From: a virus
Strand: one strand, 5' to 3'
Virus record (IMG/VR): IMGVR_UViG_3300034791_000481
Location: 1-33,099 of that record
Length of the DNA stretch: 33,099 bases
Made by a program: the position numbers and the translations under genes. Below, one piece after another: positions 1-8,219 of the stretch. Each line of letters opens with the position of its first letter. The stretch's first letter is position 1. The notes under the pieces were generated by a model that saw only the letters and a program-made list of their open reading frames with translations, was not told the DNA's origin and searched no databases.

Positions 1-2
1 TT

Positions 3-404
3 AAAGCAAATGCGATTGGTGCTACTATGACCAGAAGAGTAAAAAGGATTGGTTGTTCAACGTTAAAAGACTTAATTGGACAAAAGAAATTGCATATTAT
101 AGATGCAGAAACTATATCAGAAATGTGTACATTTGTTGCTCGTGGTAATTCATATGAAGCTCAGGCACCAAACCATGATGATTTAGTTATGAACTTAGTT
201 ATGTTTGGTTGGTTTACAACTACAGATATATTCCAAGGGATAACTAATATTGATATGAAAAACATGTTATATAGAGAACAATTAAAAGCAATACAAGATG
301 ACTTACTGCCATTCGGTATTATCAATGATGGAAGTAATAAACCAGCTCAAGAAGGAGTTGGAGACGGGGAAGGTAATGTTTGGTTTGAGTTTGAGCACCT
401 TTAA
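3..404 (+). CDS. gp17: Terminase large subunit, C-terminal part (gp17), 5' end outside window
   Basis: The reading frame is open from base 3, so this is the end of a longer gene rather than a short protein starting at the ATG at 27. It encodes the last part of the RNase H-like nuclease domain of the T4 gp17 packaging motor, which cuts the concatemer and is coupled to the ATPase that pumps DNA into the prohead. The acidic motif NHDDLVMNLVMFGW fits the last catalytic aspartate region of gp17-type nucleases. The stop is followed by a late promoter and the tail sheath gene, the usual 17-18-19-20 order. The ATPase domain and true start are not in the window, so intactness cannot be judged. Identity rests on motif plus position. 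Confidence 0.88.
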   Translation, partial: KANAIGATMTRRVKRIGCSTLKDLIGQKKLHIIDAETISEMCTFVARGNSYEAQAPNHDDLVMNLVMFGWFTTTDIFQGITNIDMKNMLYREQLKAIQDDLLPFGIINDGSNKPAQEGVGDGEGNVWFEFEHL

Positions 405-415
405 ATCTTTATTTA

Positions 416-423
416 TATAAATA
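416..423 (+). promoter_or_regulatory. T4-type late promoter box upstream of tail sheath
   Basis: An exact TATAAATA lies 64 bases before the gp18 start, in the gap after the terminase stop. This is the late -10 element recognised by T4-type gp55 sigma, and a gp55 gene is present in this window. No other -35-like element is needed for this class. Confidence 0.75.
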
Positions 424-487
424 AACTTGATTGAATATAACCGTATTATGAAAACTTATTAAAAACTCAAATTGAGAGGACACAAAA

Positions 488-2188
488 ATGGCATTTCAAG
501 TATCACCAGGCGTCCAAGTCAAAGAAATTGACGCAACGGGCGTAATTCCTGCCGTATCAACCAGTATTGGTGGATTCGCCGGGTCTTTCAATTGGGGTCC
601 AGTAGAAGAAGTTAGGACGGTTGGTTCAGAAACAGAATTAGCTAATATCTTCGGATCACCAGATTCCAATACTTTTAAGTACTTTTTAACAGCAGCATCA
701 TTCCTAAAGTATGGTAATGCACTTAAAGTAGTACGAGCAGCTTCAGGTCACTTAAACGCGACTGATGGAACTGCTAAACTAATCAAGAATGAAGGTCATT
801 ATGACTCTTTATCTCATGACGGCCGATTTGCTGCTAAGTACCCAGGTGTACTAGGCAATGCAATTGATGTTCAAATTGTACCAGCTAATGCAACAGCTTG
901 GGCGCAATTTACTAATGTAACAGCCGGCGTTTTAGATTTTCCAGCTTCTTCAAGCTTTAGTGGAATTGCAGGAACTTCAGATTCAGCTGCTGTTGGCGGA
1001 CACTCTAACGACGAATTACACATAGCTATCATAGATAGAACTGGAGCATGGACTGGCACTGCCGGAACTGTTCTAGAAACTTTTCAATTCGTTTCTCAAG
1101 CATCTGATGCTAAAAAATCTGACGGTACTACAAACTACTATAAGGATGTAATTAATACTTCTTCTAGGTATGTTTGGTGGACTGGTCATAACGCAGCATT
1201 GACTGACGGTGGCGAATCACTTGCTAGTCAAGCAAGTGCTACTGCTTATGTTACTGGAACAGCAGTTCTTACTTCGGCCATGGCCGGTGGTACTGATGAT
1301 AACGCTCCTACAGCAGGAGAAATTGCTACTGCATTTGATCTTTTATCCGATTCAGAAACTGTTGATGTAAACCTATTGTTTGCATACCCTGATGCAAATG
1401 GATCAAACGCTATTGCTACTGATCTAATTACTATTTGTAACGCAAGAAAAGATTGTATGGCTTTTGTATCTCCACCAATCGAAGATTCAGTTGGAAACGC
1501 TACTCCAGCTGCAACAGTAAAGGCTTGGGTTGACGGACTAAATTCAACTTCATATGCTTCTGCTGATTCAGGTGCTGTTTATGTTTATGACAAATATAAC
1601 GACACTTACAGATGGATCGGAGCTTCAGGACTTTGTGCTGGCCTTTGTGCTAATACAGATACTGTTGCAGATGCATGGTTCTCACCTGCAGGTGTTAATA
1701 GAGGTCAACTCTTCGGAGTTACTAAATTAGCATATAATCCTAAGAAAGCTGATAGAGACATGCTTTATAAAGCAAGAGTTAATCCTCTCGTTTCTTTCCC
1801 TGGACAAGGTACTATGTTGTTTGGCGATAAAACTTTACTTTCTAAGCCAAGTGCATTTGATAGAATTAATGTACGGAGATTATTCATTGTACTAGAGAAG
1901 GCTGTTAGCACTGCTGCTAAAGGTCAACTCTTTGAATTCAATGATGAGTTTACAAGAGCTCAGTTTAGAAATATGCTTGAACCATTCTTAAGAGATGTTA
2001 AGGGCAGACGTGGAGTAACAGACTTTAAAGTAGTTTGTGATACTACAAATAATACTGGTCAAGTAATTGATGCTAATCGATTTGTTGCTGATATCTTTAT
2101 CAAGCCTTCAAGATCCATTAACTTCATAACACTTAACTTTATTGCAACAAGAACCGGAGTTGATTTCTCAGAAATCGCCGGTAGTTAA
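488..2188 (+). CDS. gp18: Tail sheath protein (gp18)
   Basis: A 566-residue contractile tail sheath subunit. The N-terminus (MAFQVSPGVQVKEIDATG, then a GGFAGSFNWGPVEEV stretch) is the typical gp18 opening. The C-terminal part (FNDEFTRAQFRNMLEPFLRD, then a VVCDTTNN segment and an ending in FIATRTGVDFSEI) is the conserved sheath C-terminal domain that builds the interlocking mesh. The length is somewhat shorter than T4 gp18 (about 660), as is common in marine T4-like phages, where the variable outer domain is smaller. A Shine-Dalgarno sequence (GAGAGGAC) precedes the ATG. It is followed after 13 bases by the tube gene, so the two are probably co-transcribed from the late box at 416. Confidence 0.95.
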   Translation: MAFQVSPGVQVKEIDATGVIPAVSTSIGGFAGSFNWGPVEEVRTVGSETELANIFGSPDSNTFKYFLTAASFLKYGNALKVVRAASGHLNATDGTAKLIKNEGHYDSLSHDGRFAAKYPGVLGNAIDVQIVPANATAWAQFTNVTAGVLDFPASSSFSGIAGTSDSAAVGGHSNDELHIAIIDRTGAWTGTAGTVLETFQFVSQASDAKKSDGTTNYYKDVINTSSRYVWWTGHNAALTDGGESLASQASATAYVTGTAVLTSAMAGGTDDNAPTAGEIATAFDLLSDSETVDVNLLFAYPDANGSNAIATDLITICNARKDCMAFVSPPIEDSVGNATPAATVKAWVDGLNSTSYASADSGAVYVYDKYNDTYRWIGASGLCAGLCANTDTVADAWFSPAGVNRGQLFGVTKLAYNPKKADRDMLYKARVNPLVSFPGQGTMLFGDKTLLSKPSAFDRINVRRLFIVLEKAVSTAAKGQLFEFNDEFTRAQFRNMLEPFLRDVKGRRGVTDFKVVCDTTNNTGQVIDANRFVADIFIKPSRSINFITLNFIATRTGVDFSEIAGS

Positions 2189-2201
2189 TTAGGAGAAGAA
2201 A

Positions 2202-2729
2202 ATGGCAATTTTAGGCGTAGATGATTTTAAATCCAAGCTAGTTGGAGGTGGTGCACGTTCTAACATGTTTAAAGTAACATGTAACTTCCCTGCTTATGCT
2301 CAAGGTGATGTTGAACTATCTTCTTTCATGATTAAGGGTGCTCAGTTTCCTTCATCAGTCGTAGCTCCTGTTCCTGTATTATTCAGAGGCAGACAACTAC
2401 AATTGGCTGGCGACAGAACTTTTGAACCAGTAACATTAACAGTTATTAATGACACTGGTTTTGAAGTAAGAAATGCATTCGAAAGATGGATGAATGGTAT
2501 CAGCGAACATAATAACAATACAGGTCAAAGTAATCCTACCGATTATATGGCTGACATTGTTGTTGAGCAGCTAAATAAGGCAGGAGCAGTAACTAAGACT
2601 TACGATATGCGAGGTTGTTTCCCAACTAATCTTTCTACAATCGAACTTTCATACGATAATGAAAACCAGATTGAAGAATTTACAGTTGAGTTACAAGTAC
2701 AATATTGGGAGTCTGGAACTACTTCTTAG
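2202..2729 (+). CDS. gp19: Tail tube protein (gp19)
   Basis: A 175-residue tail tube subunit that stacks in hexameric rings inside the sheath and forms the DNA channel. The gp19-family hallmarks are the early KSKLVGGGARSNMFKV segment, the FRGRQLQLAGDR segment, and the C-terminal GCFPTNLSTIELSYDNENQI region followed by a VELQVQYWE strand. Length is close to T4 gp19 (163). It has a good Shine-Dalgarno (TAGGAGAAG) and lies 13 bases after gp18. A diverged second member of the same family is found at 7744-8202. Transcription probably comes from the gp18 late promoter, and the next late box (2736) restarts transcription for the portal. Confidence 0.94.
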   Translation: MAILGVDDFKSKLVGGGARSNMFKVTCNFPAYAQGDVELSSFMIKGAQFPSSVVAPVPVLFRGRQLQLAGDRTFEPVTLTVINDTGFEVRNAFERWMNGISEHNNNTGQSNPTDYMADIVVEQLNKAGAVTKTYDMRGCFPTNLSTIELSYDNENQIEEFTVELQVQYWESGTTS

Positions 2730-2735
2730 AAGGGG

Positions 2736-2743
2736 TATAAATA
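2736..2743 (+). promoter_or_regulatory. T4-type late promoter box upstream of portal
   Basis: An exact TATAAATA lies seven bases after the gp19 stop and 51 bases before the gp20 start. The expected transcription start is about 6-8 bases downstream, right at the foot of the hairpin at 2752-2772. Confidence 0.72.
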
Positions 2744-2751
2744 TATTAGAC

Positions 2752-2772
2752 GAGGGGAGACTAACTCCCCTC
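2752..2772 (+). other. Perfect 8-bp hairpin at the 5' end of the gp20 transcript
   Basis: GAGGGGAG, loop ACTAA, CTCCCCTC. There is no following T-run, so it is not a standard intrinsic terminator. Its position just after the late box suggests a 5'-end stabilising stem on the portal mRNA. It could also act as a 3' processing stem for the gp18-gp19 message. Confidence 0.7.
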
Positions 2773-2794
2773 TGATAATATTGAGGTAAATAAA

Positions 2795-4285
2795 ATGGCA
2801 GAATTTTTTGGTTTTGAGGTCAATAGAAAAGGTAAGAATGAGCCAGAGCTCCCTTCTTTTGTCCCAAATACAGATGAGGACGGTGTTGGTGTTATCAACA
2901 GTGGAGGTCACTTTGGCCAGTATGTTGATATCGATGGAGACACTGCTAAAAATGAAGTAGAACTTATTTTAAAGTATAGAGATATTGCTTCACATCCTGA
3001 GTGCGATGCTGCTGTAGAAGACATTATTAATGAAGCTATAGTAGGTGATAACAAGTCAGCACCAATAGAAATAGTAATGGATGAATTAGAAGCATCCGAT
3101 CAAATAAAGAAAGTTATGAAAGAAGAGTTTGAGAATATTATCTCACTACTTCGTTTTAATAGCTATTCACATGATATATTTAGAAAATGGTATGTAGATG
3201 GTAGATTACCATATCATATTATTATTGATAATAAAAACCCACAAAAGGGTATTCAAGAATTAAGATATATTGATCCAACTAAATTAAGAAAAGTAAAAGA
3301 GATCACTGAAGAAAAAGATCCTAGAACTGGAGCCAATATTATTAAGAAGCAAGAAGAATACTTCTTGTTCCAAGATGGAAATATGGTAGGTAATAATCAA
3401 GGATTAAAAATACATCCTGATTCTATAGCATATTGTACATCAGGTATGTTAGATCCAAGTCGTAAAAGAATATTATCTTTTTTACATAAGGCAATTAAAC
3501 CAGTTAATCAATTAAGAATGATGGAAGATTCTTTGGTAATCTACAGAATTAGTAGAGCACCAGAAAGAAGAATTTTTTATATAGATGTTGGTAACCTTCC
3601 AAAGGGTAAAGCAGAAGAGTACTTAAAAAATATCATGAGCCAGTATAGAAATAAATTGGTTTATGATGCTTCTACTGGAGATATTAAAGATGACCGTAAG
3701 CATATGTCAATGCTTGAAGATTTCTTCTTACCTCGTAGAGAAGGTGGTAGAGGTACAGAAATTACGACCTTACCTGGAGGAGAAAATCTTGGACAGATCG
3801 ATGATATTATATACTTCCAAAAGAAATTATATAAGTCTCTTAACGTTCCAGCTAATCGTTTAGAACAAGAGTCAGGATTTAACCTAGGTAGATCTACAGA
3901 GATCTCAAGAGATGAAGTTAAATTTAAGAAGTTTTTAGATAGATTACGTAAAAGATTTAGTGATTTATTCCTACAACTACTAAGAACTCAATTAATGCTA
4001 AAGGGTATTATAACTAAAGAAGATTGGGCTAAGTGGAAAGAAGATATTTACTTTGATTTTATTGAAGATAATTACTTTAGTGAATTAAAAGAATCTGAAA
4101 TAACAAGAGAAAGATTTGAAATGTTAGCTCAGATGGATGAATATGTTGGAAAATATGTTTCCAATGAATGGGTTCGTAAAAATATTTTACGTCAAACAGA
4201 TGATGAGATCGCAGACATTAAAAAGCAGATTGAAGCTGAAAAAGCTTCTGGTGAAATTGCTGATGATGATGATCTTGACATCTAA
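2795..4285 (+). CDS. gp20: Portal vertex protein (gp20)
   Basis: A 496-residue portal subunit. Twelve copies would form the head-tail connector through which DNA enters and leaves the capsid. Recognisable segments are the KYRDIASHPECDAAVEDIINEA region near residue 60, RKWYVDGRLPYHIIID near 130, LRYIDPTKLRKVKE, FYIDVGNLPKGKAEEYL, and the LNVPANRLEQESGFNLGRST stretch near 350, all characteristic of T4-type gp20. Length is close to T4 (524). The C-terminus is acidic. A GAGG Shine-Dalgarno lies about 10 bases before the ATG. It is followed by the prohead core, protease and scaffold genes, the standard assembly order. Confidence 0.95.
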   Translation: MAEFFGFEVNRKGKNEPELPSFVPNTDEDGVGVINSGGHFGQYVDIDGDTAKNEVELILKYRDIASHPECDAAVEDIINEAIVGDNKSAPIEIVMDELEASDQIKKVMKEEFENIISLLRFNSYSHDIFRKWYVDGRLPYHIIIDNKNPQKGIQELRYIDPTKLRKVKEITEEKDPRTGANIIKKQEEYFLFQDGNMVGNNQGLKIHPDSIAYCTSGMLDPSRKRILSFLHKAIKPVNQLRMMEDSLVIYRISRAPERRIFYIDVGNLPKGKAEEYLKNIMSQYRNKLVYDASTGDIKDDRKHMSMLEDFFLPRREGGRGTEITTLPGGENLGQIDDIIYFQKKLYKSLNVPANRLEQESGFNLGRSTEISRDEVKFKKFLDRLRKRFSDLFLQLLRTQLMLKGIITKEDWAKWKEDIYFDFIEDNYFSELKESEITRERFEMLAQMDEYVGKYVSNEWVRKNILRQTDDEIADIKKQIEAEKASGEIADDDDLDI

Positions 4286-4290
4286 ATTAT

Positions 4291-4306
4291 TATAAATATA
4301 TAAATA
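4291..4306 (+). promoter_or_regulatory. Two tandem late promoter boxes
   Basis: Two abutting TATAAATA octamers (4291-4298 and 4299-4306) lie just before the prohead core gene. The ATG of that gene is only 7 bases beyond the second box, so its Shine-Dalgarno (AAGGA at 4307-4311) would sit at the extreme 5' end of a transcript, or be supplied only by readthrough messages from gp20. Confidence 0.7.
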
Positions 4307-4313
4307 AGGAAAA

Positions 4314-4484
4314 ATGATGAGTGTTGAAAACTTAATAGATAACGTAAAATCAGGTAATAATGTTGAAGCTAGTAAGCAGTTTAATAGTATTATGGCCGAT
4401 AAGTTATCCGCTGCTCTTGATGCTAAGAAGATAGAAGTTGCTTCTTCTATACAAGACAGACAAGCCTCTAAAGTAGAGGACTAA
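4314..4484 (+). CDS. Small prohead core protein, gp67/gp68-like (putative)
   Basis: A 56-residue protein with adjacent ATG codons at 4314 and 4317. It lies between the portal and the protease, where T4 has the prohead core genes 67 and 68. The segment KQFNSIMADKLSAALDAKK and the following EVASSI belong to a pattern often seen in small T4-like core and assembly proteins: a helical FxxxMxxKxxxALxxxKxEVAxS motif. It is predicted to be a single amphipathic helix rich in Ala, Lys and Glu, with no membrane segment. The role as internal scaffold is inferred from position and motif. It could instead be an unrelated assembly chaperone. Confidence 0.65.
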   Translation: MMSVENLIDNVKSGNNVEASKQFNSIMADKLSAALDAKKIEVASSIQDRQASKVED

Positions 4485-4500
4485 CAACGGAAATAAGTAA

Positions 4501-5154
4501 ATGAAACTTATAGCAGAATATATGGAAAGTGACCTAACGGTCCTTGAAGAAAAAGTTAACGGTAAAAAGAGCCTAGTAATTGAAGGTGTCTTTATGCAAG
4601 CTGATGCTAAAAATAGAAATGGCAGAGTTTACGAAAGAAGTATTTTAGAAAATGCTGTTAACAAATATGTAAAAGAACAAGTAAGTACTGGTAGAGCAGT
4701 TGGGGAATTAAACCACCCTGATGGTCCTACCATTAACTTAGATAAAGTTTCACATAAGATTACTGAACTCAGATTTGAGGGCAGCAATGTTATAGGAAAA
4801 GCATCGATACTTAACACCCCAATGGGCAATATCGTAACTGGTTTGTTGGAAGGTGGAGTTAAGCTTGGTGTATCAAGTCGTGGTATGGGAAGTCTTGTAC
4901 AAAAGAATGGCGCTATGCATGTGAAGGATGACTTTATGTTATCCACTGTAGACATCGTTCAGGACCCTTCAGCTCCAGAGGCATTTGTCAATGGAATTAT
5001 GGAAGGTGTTGAATGGATATGGGAGAATGGCATTCTTTGTCCACAAGAAATTGAGAAAATTGAGACTGAAATCAAGGAGGCTCGAGGCATTAGTTCATCT
5101 GATGTTGAGATTAAAGCTTTTAAGAATTTCCTCTCTAAACTTGTAAATTCTTAA
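4501..5154 (+). CDS. gp21: Prohead core maturation protease (gp21)
   Basis: A 217-residue serine protease that cleaves the scaffold and capsid precursors inside the prohead. The herpesvirus-assemblin-type catalytic elements are visible: the histidine in GELNHPDG (about residue 72) and the serine in GVSSRGMG (125 or 126). The N-terminal FMQADAKNRNGRVYERSILE segment is typical of phage prohead proteases. Length matches T4 gp21 (212). It follows the small core protein by 16 bases and precedes the gp22 scaffold. The likely target motif, hydrophobic-X-Glu, occurs near the N-terminus of gp23 here (FMTE followed by AANN). Confidence 0.92.
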   Translation: MKLIAEYMESDLTVLEEKVNGKKSLVIEGVFMQADAKNRNGRVYERSILENAVNKYVKEQVSTGRAVGELNHPDGPTINLDKVSHKITELRFEGSNVIGKASILNTPMGNIVTGLLEGGVKLGVSSRGMGSLVQKNGAMHVKDDFMLSTVDIVQDPSAPEAFVNGIMEGVEWIWENGILCPQEIEKIETEIKEARGISSSDVEIKAFKNFLSKLVNS

Positions 5155-5168
5155 TAGGAGAATAAATT

Positions 5169-6278
5169 ATGTCTAATGACAAAATCGAAAATGAATTAGT
5201 CGAAGACGTATCAGAAACTGAAGAGCTTGAAAACGAGGAGCTCGTTGAAGACGAACAAGTTCAAGACGAAGAAATCGTAGAAGCTAAAGATGATGCTAAA
5301 GATGAGGATGAAGACGAAGAGGAAGAAGTTGAGGAGTCTGCAGATGATGAAGACGACGAAGACGAAGAGCCTGTAGTTGAAATGCCGAAAACTAAAGCTG
5401 CTATCATGGCATCAGTAAATGATATGTTGAAAAAGTCTAAAAAAGAAGGTGCACAGAAAATCTACGCTAGTGTTGTTAAATCAATAAAAGGCGGAGATGA
5501 TGTTGAAGAAACTAAGAAAGTTACTAAAGAGGACGTTGATGTTGACGTTACTCATATTGACTATTCTGAAGATTTAGAAACATTGGTAGCTGAAGAAGCT
5601 ACTCTGTCTGACGGTTTCCAAGTGAAAGCTGGGATAATCTTTGAAGCTGCTTTAAAATCTAAAGTAAGTGCAGAGATCGAAAGACTAGAATCTGAGTACG
5701 TTCAAAACCTTGAAGAAGAAGTAACTGAAATCAAGTCTGAGCTTGTAGAGAAGGTAGATTCTTACCTTAACTATGTAGTTTCTAACTGGATGACAGAAAA
5801 TGAAGCTACAGTAACTACTGGTCTTAGGACTGAAATTGCTGAAGACTTTATGACTTCTCTACAATCAGTGTTCAAAGAGCATTATATTGAAGTTCCAGAA
5901 GGTAAGGTTGATATGATCGACGAACTCGCCGAGCAGGTCGCTGAACTGGAAGAATCTTTGAATAAATCAACAGAAGAGAATATCAAGCTAACTGAGTCTG
6001 TTTCCGGATTGGAAAGAGCTGAGATAGTAAGAAAAGCTTCTTCTGGGCTAGCATTGACTGAAGCTGAAAAGCTTGCATCTTTGGTAGAAGATATTGATTT
6101 TGATTCAGCCGAAACTTTCGAAATGAAAGTTAACGTTGTTAAAGAATCATACTTCAAATCTGAAGCTCAAGAATCAGTAGATGAAGCTCAAAACTTAGTT
6201 GGTACTGATACGGTAGATGCCGGAATCAGTGATGTTATGGCTAGATACACATCTGCTATTTCAAAATATAACAAATAG
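5169..6278 (+). CDS. gp22: Prohead core scaffold protein (gp22)
   Basis: A 369-residue scaffold, identified mainly from position between gp21 and gp23 and from composition. Residues 1-75 are extremely acidic (runs of E and D), followed by a mixed-charge helical region with long coiled-coil potential (QVAELEESLNKSTEENIKL near 260). The C-terminal VDAGISDVMARYTSAISKY is the conserved gp22 tail that contacts the capsid shell. It is longer than T4 gp22 (269), mostly because of the acidic N-terminus. A Shine-Dalgarno (AATAGGAG) precedes the ATG. As the gp21 substrate it would be degraded to peptides during maturation. Confidence 0.87.
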   Translation: MSNDKIENELVEDVSETEELENEELVEDEQVQDEEIVEAKDDAKDEDEDEEEEVEESADDEDDEDEEPVVEMPKTKAAIMASVNDMLKKSKKEGAQKIYASVVKSIKGGDDVEETKKVTKEDVDVDVTHIDYSEDLETLVAEEATLSDGFQVKAGIIFEAALKSKVSAEIERLESEYVQNLEEEVTEIKSELVEKVDSYLNYVVSNWMTENEATVTTGLRTEIAEDFMTSLQSVFKEHYIEVPEGKVDMIDELAEQVAELEESLNKSTEENIKLTESVSGLERAEIVRKASSGLALTEAEKLASLVEDIDFDSAETFEMKVNVVKESYFKSEAQESVDEAQNLVGTDTVDAGISDVMARYTSAISKYNK

Positions 6279-6297
6279 TCTAATAGGGGAAACTAAA

Positions 6298-7662
6298 ATG
6301 TTTAACGCAGACAAAAACTTAATGGAAAAATGGGCTCCGGTTCTCGAGCACAGTGACGTTCCATCCATCGGAGACGCACACAAGGCAGCTTGTGTTGCAC
6401 GTCTTTTAGAGAATCAAGAAATCTCAGCAAGAGAAGAAGCACAAGCTCAGCAAGGTAACTTCATGACAGAAGCAGCAAATAACGTTGTTGGAGCTGGTAT
6501 GGGTGCAACTGCTGGTGCTATCAAAGGATTTGATCCAGTATTGATCTCTCTCGTAAGAAGAGCAATGCCTAATCTTATCGCTTATGATATTGCTGGTGTT
6601 CAACCAATGAGCGGACCTACTGGTCTTATCTTTGCAATGAAGTCACGATATACTAACCAAAGTGGTGCTGAAGCTCTTCATAACGAAGCTAATGCTTCTT
6701 TCTCTGGTGACGCTTCTGTTACTCAAGAAGCTGGACCTTCTGGTCTTGAAGCTGCTGTTGATGATGGAGATAATTCATTAGCAACTGGTGAAACTTCTGG
6801 TGAGATCGTTTCTGATGTTGCTGGTGGTCTTTCTACTGCAGCTGCAGAAGCACTTGGCGATGGTGGTGGTACTACTTTCGGCGAGATGGCATTCTCAATC
6901 GACAAAGCTACTGTTACTGCTAAGTCAAGAGCTCTTAAAGCTGAATACACTATGGAACTTGCTCAAGATCTTAAAGCAGTCCACGGTTTAGACGCTGAAG
7001 GCGAGCTTGCTAATATCCTTTCTTCTGAAATCCTTGCGGAAATCAACAGAGAAGTTGTTAGAACAGTAAACAGAAAAGCTACTCTAGGCGCTTTGCAAGC
7101 AAGTGTTGCTGTTAAAGGTATCTTTAACTTGCATACTGATTCAGATGGCCGATGGTTGGCAGAGAAGGCTAAAGGTCTTATCATGCAAATCGAAAGAGAA
7201 GCTAACGTAATTGCTAAAGAAACTCGACGAGGAAAGGGTAACTACGTTATCTGTTCTTCTGACGTTGCTTCAGTACTTGCTGCTTCTGGAATGTTGGACT
7301 ATAGTCCTGCACTATCTACTTCTTTGAATGTTGATGATACTGGTAATACTTTTGCTGGTGTTCTTAACGGTAAGTTCAAAGTATATGTAGATCCATATGC
7401 TACTGGTACTAACCCCGATTACGTAACTGTTGGATACAGAGGTAATACTCCGTACGATGCAGGTATCTTCTATTGCCCATATGTTCCTTTAACTATGGTC
7501 AAAGCAATCGGTGAGCAAGACTTCCAGCCAAAAATTGGTTTCAAGACTCGTTATGGTATGGTTGCAAATCCATTCGTAGCTACTGATGGAACTACTGGTG
7601 CTGATCGTGCTAATCCTTACTTTAGAATCTTTAGAGTTGATGGAATTATGCAAAACAGCTAA
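6298..7662 (+). CDS. gp23: Major capsid protein (gp23)
   Basis: The start at 6298 is chosen because AATAGGGGA lies 8-9 bases upstream and MFNADKNLMEKWAPVLEH is the usual marine gp23 opening. The in-frame ATG at 6217 lies inside gp22. The protein has 454 residues and an HK97-type fold is expected. Recognisable parts are the N-terminal delta region (about residues 1-55, with a likely gp21 cleavage after FMTE), the segment DPVLISLVRRAMPNLIAYD followed by GVQPMSGPTGLIFAMKSRY, and the C-terminal FYCPYVPLTMVKAIGEQDF and FKTRYGMVANPF. No gp24 vertex paralog follows, as is usual in marine T4-like phages. The gene ends in a strong terminator. Confidence 0.96.
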   Translation: MFNADKNLMEKWAPVLEHSDVPSIGDAHKAACVARLLENQEISAREEAQAQQGNFMTEAANNVVGAGMGATAGAIKGFDPVLISLVRRAMPNLIAYDIAGVQPMSGPTGLIFAMKSRYTNQSGAEALHNEANASFSGDASVTQEAGPSGLEAAVDDGDNSLATGETSGEIVSDVAGGLSTAAAEALGDGGGTTFGEMAFSIDKATVTAKSRALKAEYTMELAQDLKAVHGLDAEGELANILSSEILAEINREVVRTVNRKATLGALQASVAVKGIFNLHTDSDGRWLAEKAKGLIMQIEREANVIAKETRRGKGNYVICSSDVASVLAASGMLDYSPALSTSLNVDDTGNTFAGVLNGKFKVYVDPYATGTNPDYVTVGYRGNTPYDAGIFYCPYVPLTMVKAIGEQDFQPKIGFKTRYGMVANPFVATDGTTGADRANPYFRIFRVDGIMQNS

Positions 7663-7683
7663 TCTTTAATTAGGTTACAGTTT

Positions 7684-7712
7684 AAAAGGGACTCTTCGGG
7701 GTCCCTTTTTTT
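7684..7712 (+). terminator. Intrinsic terminator after gp23
   Basis: A GGGACTC-TTCG-GGGTCCC stem of seven pairs (one G-T) with a UUCG tetraloop, extended by flanking A/T pairs and followed by seven Ts. It closes the capsid operon. Confidence 0.92.
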
Positions 7713-7730
7713 ATCTTAAGATTTTAGATG

Positions 7731-7738
7731 TATAAATA
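7731..7738 (+). promoter_or_regulatory. T4-type late promoter box abutting the gp19-like gene
   Basis: An exact TATAAATA, with only five bases between its end and the ATG at 7744. The transcript would start at or next to the start codon, so the message would be leaderless or nearly so. Confidence 0.68.
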
Positions 7739-7743
7739 GATAT

Positions 7744-8202
7744 ATGACTACTACAAATAAAAACTTTTTAAGTCCCACAGGGTTTCAGTTCAAGCTAGAT
7801 TCTACAAAGTATTCTAATGTTGAATACTTTTGTACTTCAGTAACACTACCAGATCTAACTTTAGGAGAATCACCATCGCCTTATAAGGGATCTAATATTG
7901 CCTTTACTGGAGACAGAATTGCTTTTGGTGATTTATCAATACGTTTTAATATAACTGAAAATTTAGAAAACTATATTGAAATGTTTAACTGGATGCATAA
8001 CATAATTGAAAAGGGAGAGACCTTTAAGTCGGATGCTACATTGGCTATATTAAGTAGTCACAATAATGTAACAAAAGAAATTACTTTTAGAGATTGTTTT
8101 CCAACGAATTTATCAGCAATAGAATTCTCTACTCAACAAACTGATATTGAATATTTACAAGCTGACGTGACATTGAAATATACTTATTTTGAAATAAAAT
8201 AG
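7744..8202 (+). CDS. Second gp19-family tail tube-like protein
   Basis: A 152-residue protein of the T4 tail tube family, paralogous to gp19 at 2202. It shares the C-terminal signature: RDCFPTNLSAIEFSTQQTDI here against GCFPTNLSTIELSYDNENQI in gp19, each followed by a closing beta strand (VTLKYTYFE). The mid-region FTGDRIAFGDLSIRFNI matches the gp19 AGDRTFEPVTLTVI strand pair. T4 gp54 (tube initiator) is a gp19 relative, so this could be a gp54-type initiator, a tube cap, or a minor tube subunit. The sequence alone does not decide. No Shine-Dalgarno is seen before the ATG, and no alternative start exists before residue 80. It is the first gene after the capsid terminator and has its own late box. 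Confidence 0.8.
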   Translation: MTTTNKNFLSPTGFQFKLDSTKYSNVEYFCTSVTLPDLTLGESPSPYKGSNIAFTGDRIAFGDLSIRFNITENLENYIEMFNWMHNIIEKGETFKSDATLAILSSHNNVTKEITFRDCFPTNLSAIEFSTQQTDIEYLQADVTLKYTYFEIK

Positions 8203-8219
8203 TTAAGAGTAAAGTACTT

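Noticed and set aside
572-586. A 15-base stretch of gp18 (572-586) identical to part of the leader at 19305-19319
   Set aside because: In gp18 it is coding sequence and lacks the left half of the hairpin stem. A chance 15-base match is plausible in a 33 kb window, so it is not counted as a third copy of the element.
6217-6297. Longer gp23 starting inside gp22
   Set aside because: The conserved gp23 N-terminus begins at 6298 with a good Shine-Dalgarno; the upstream extension is gp22 sequence read in another frame.
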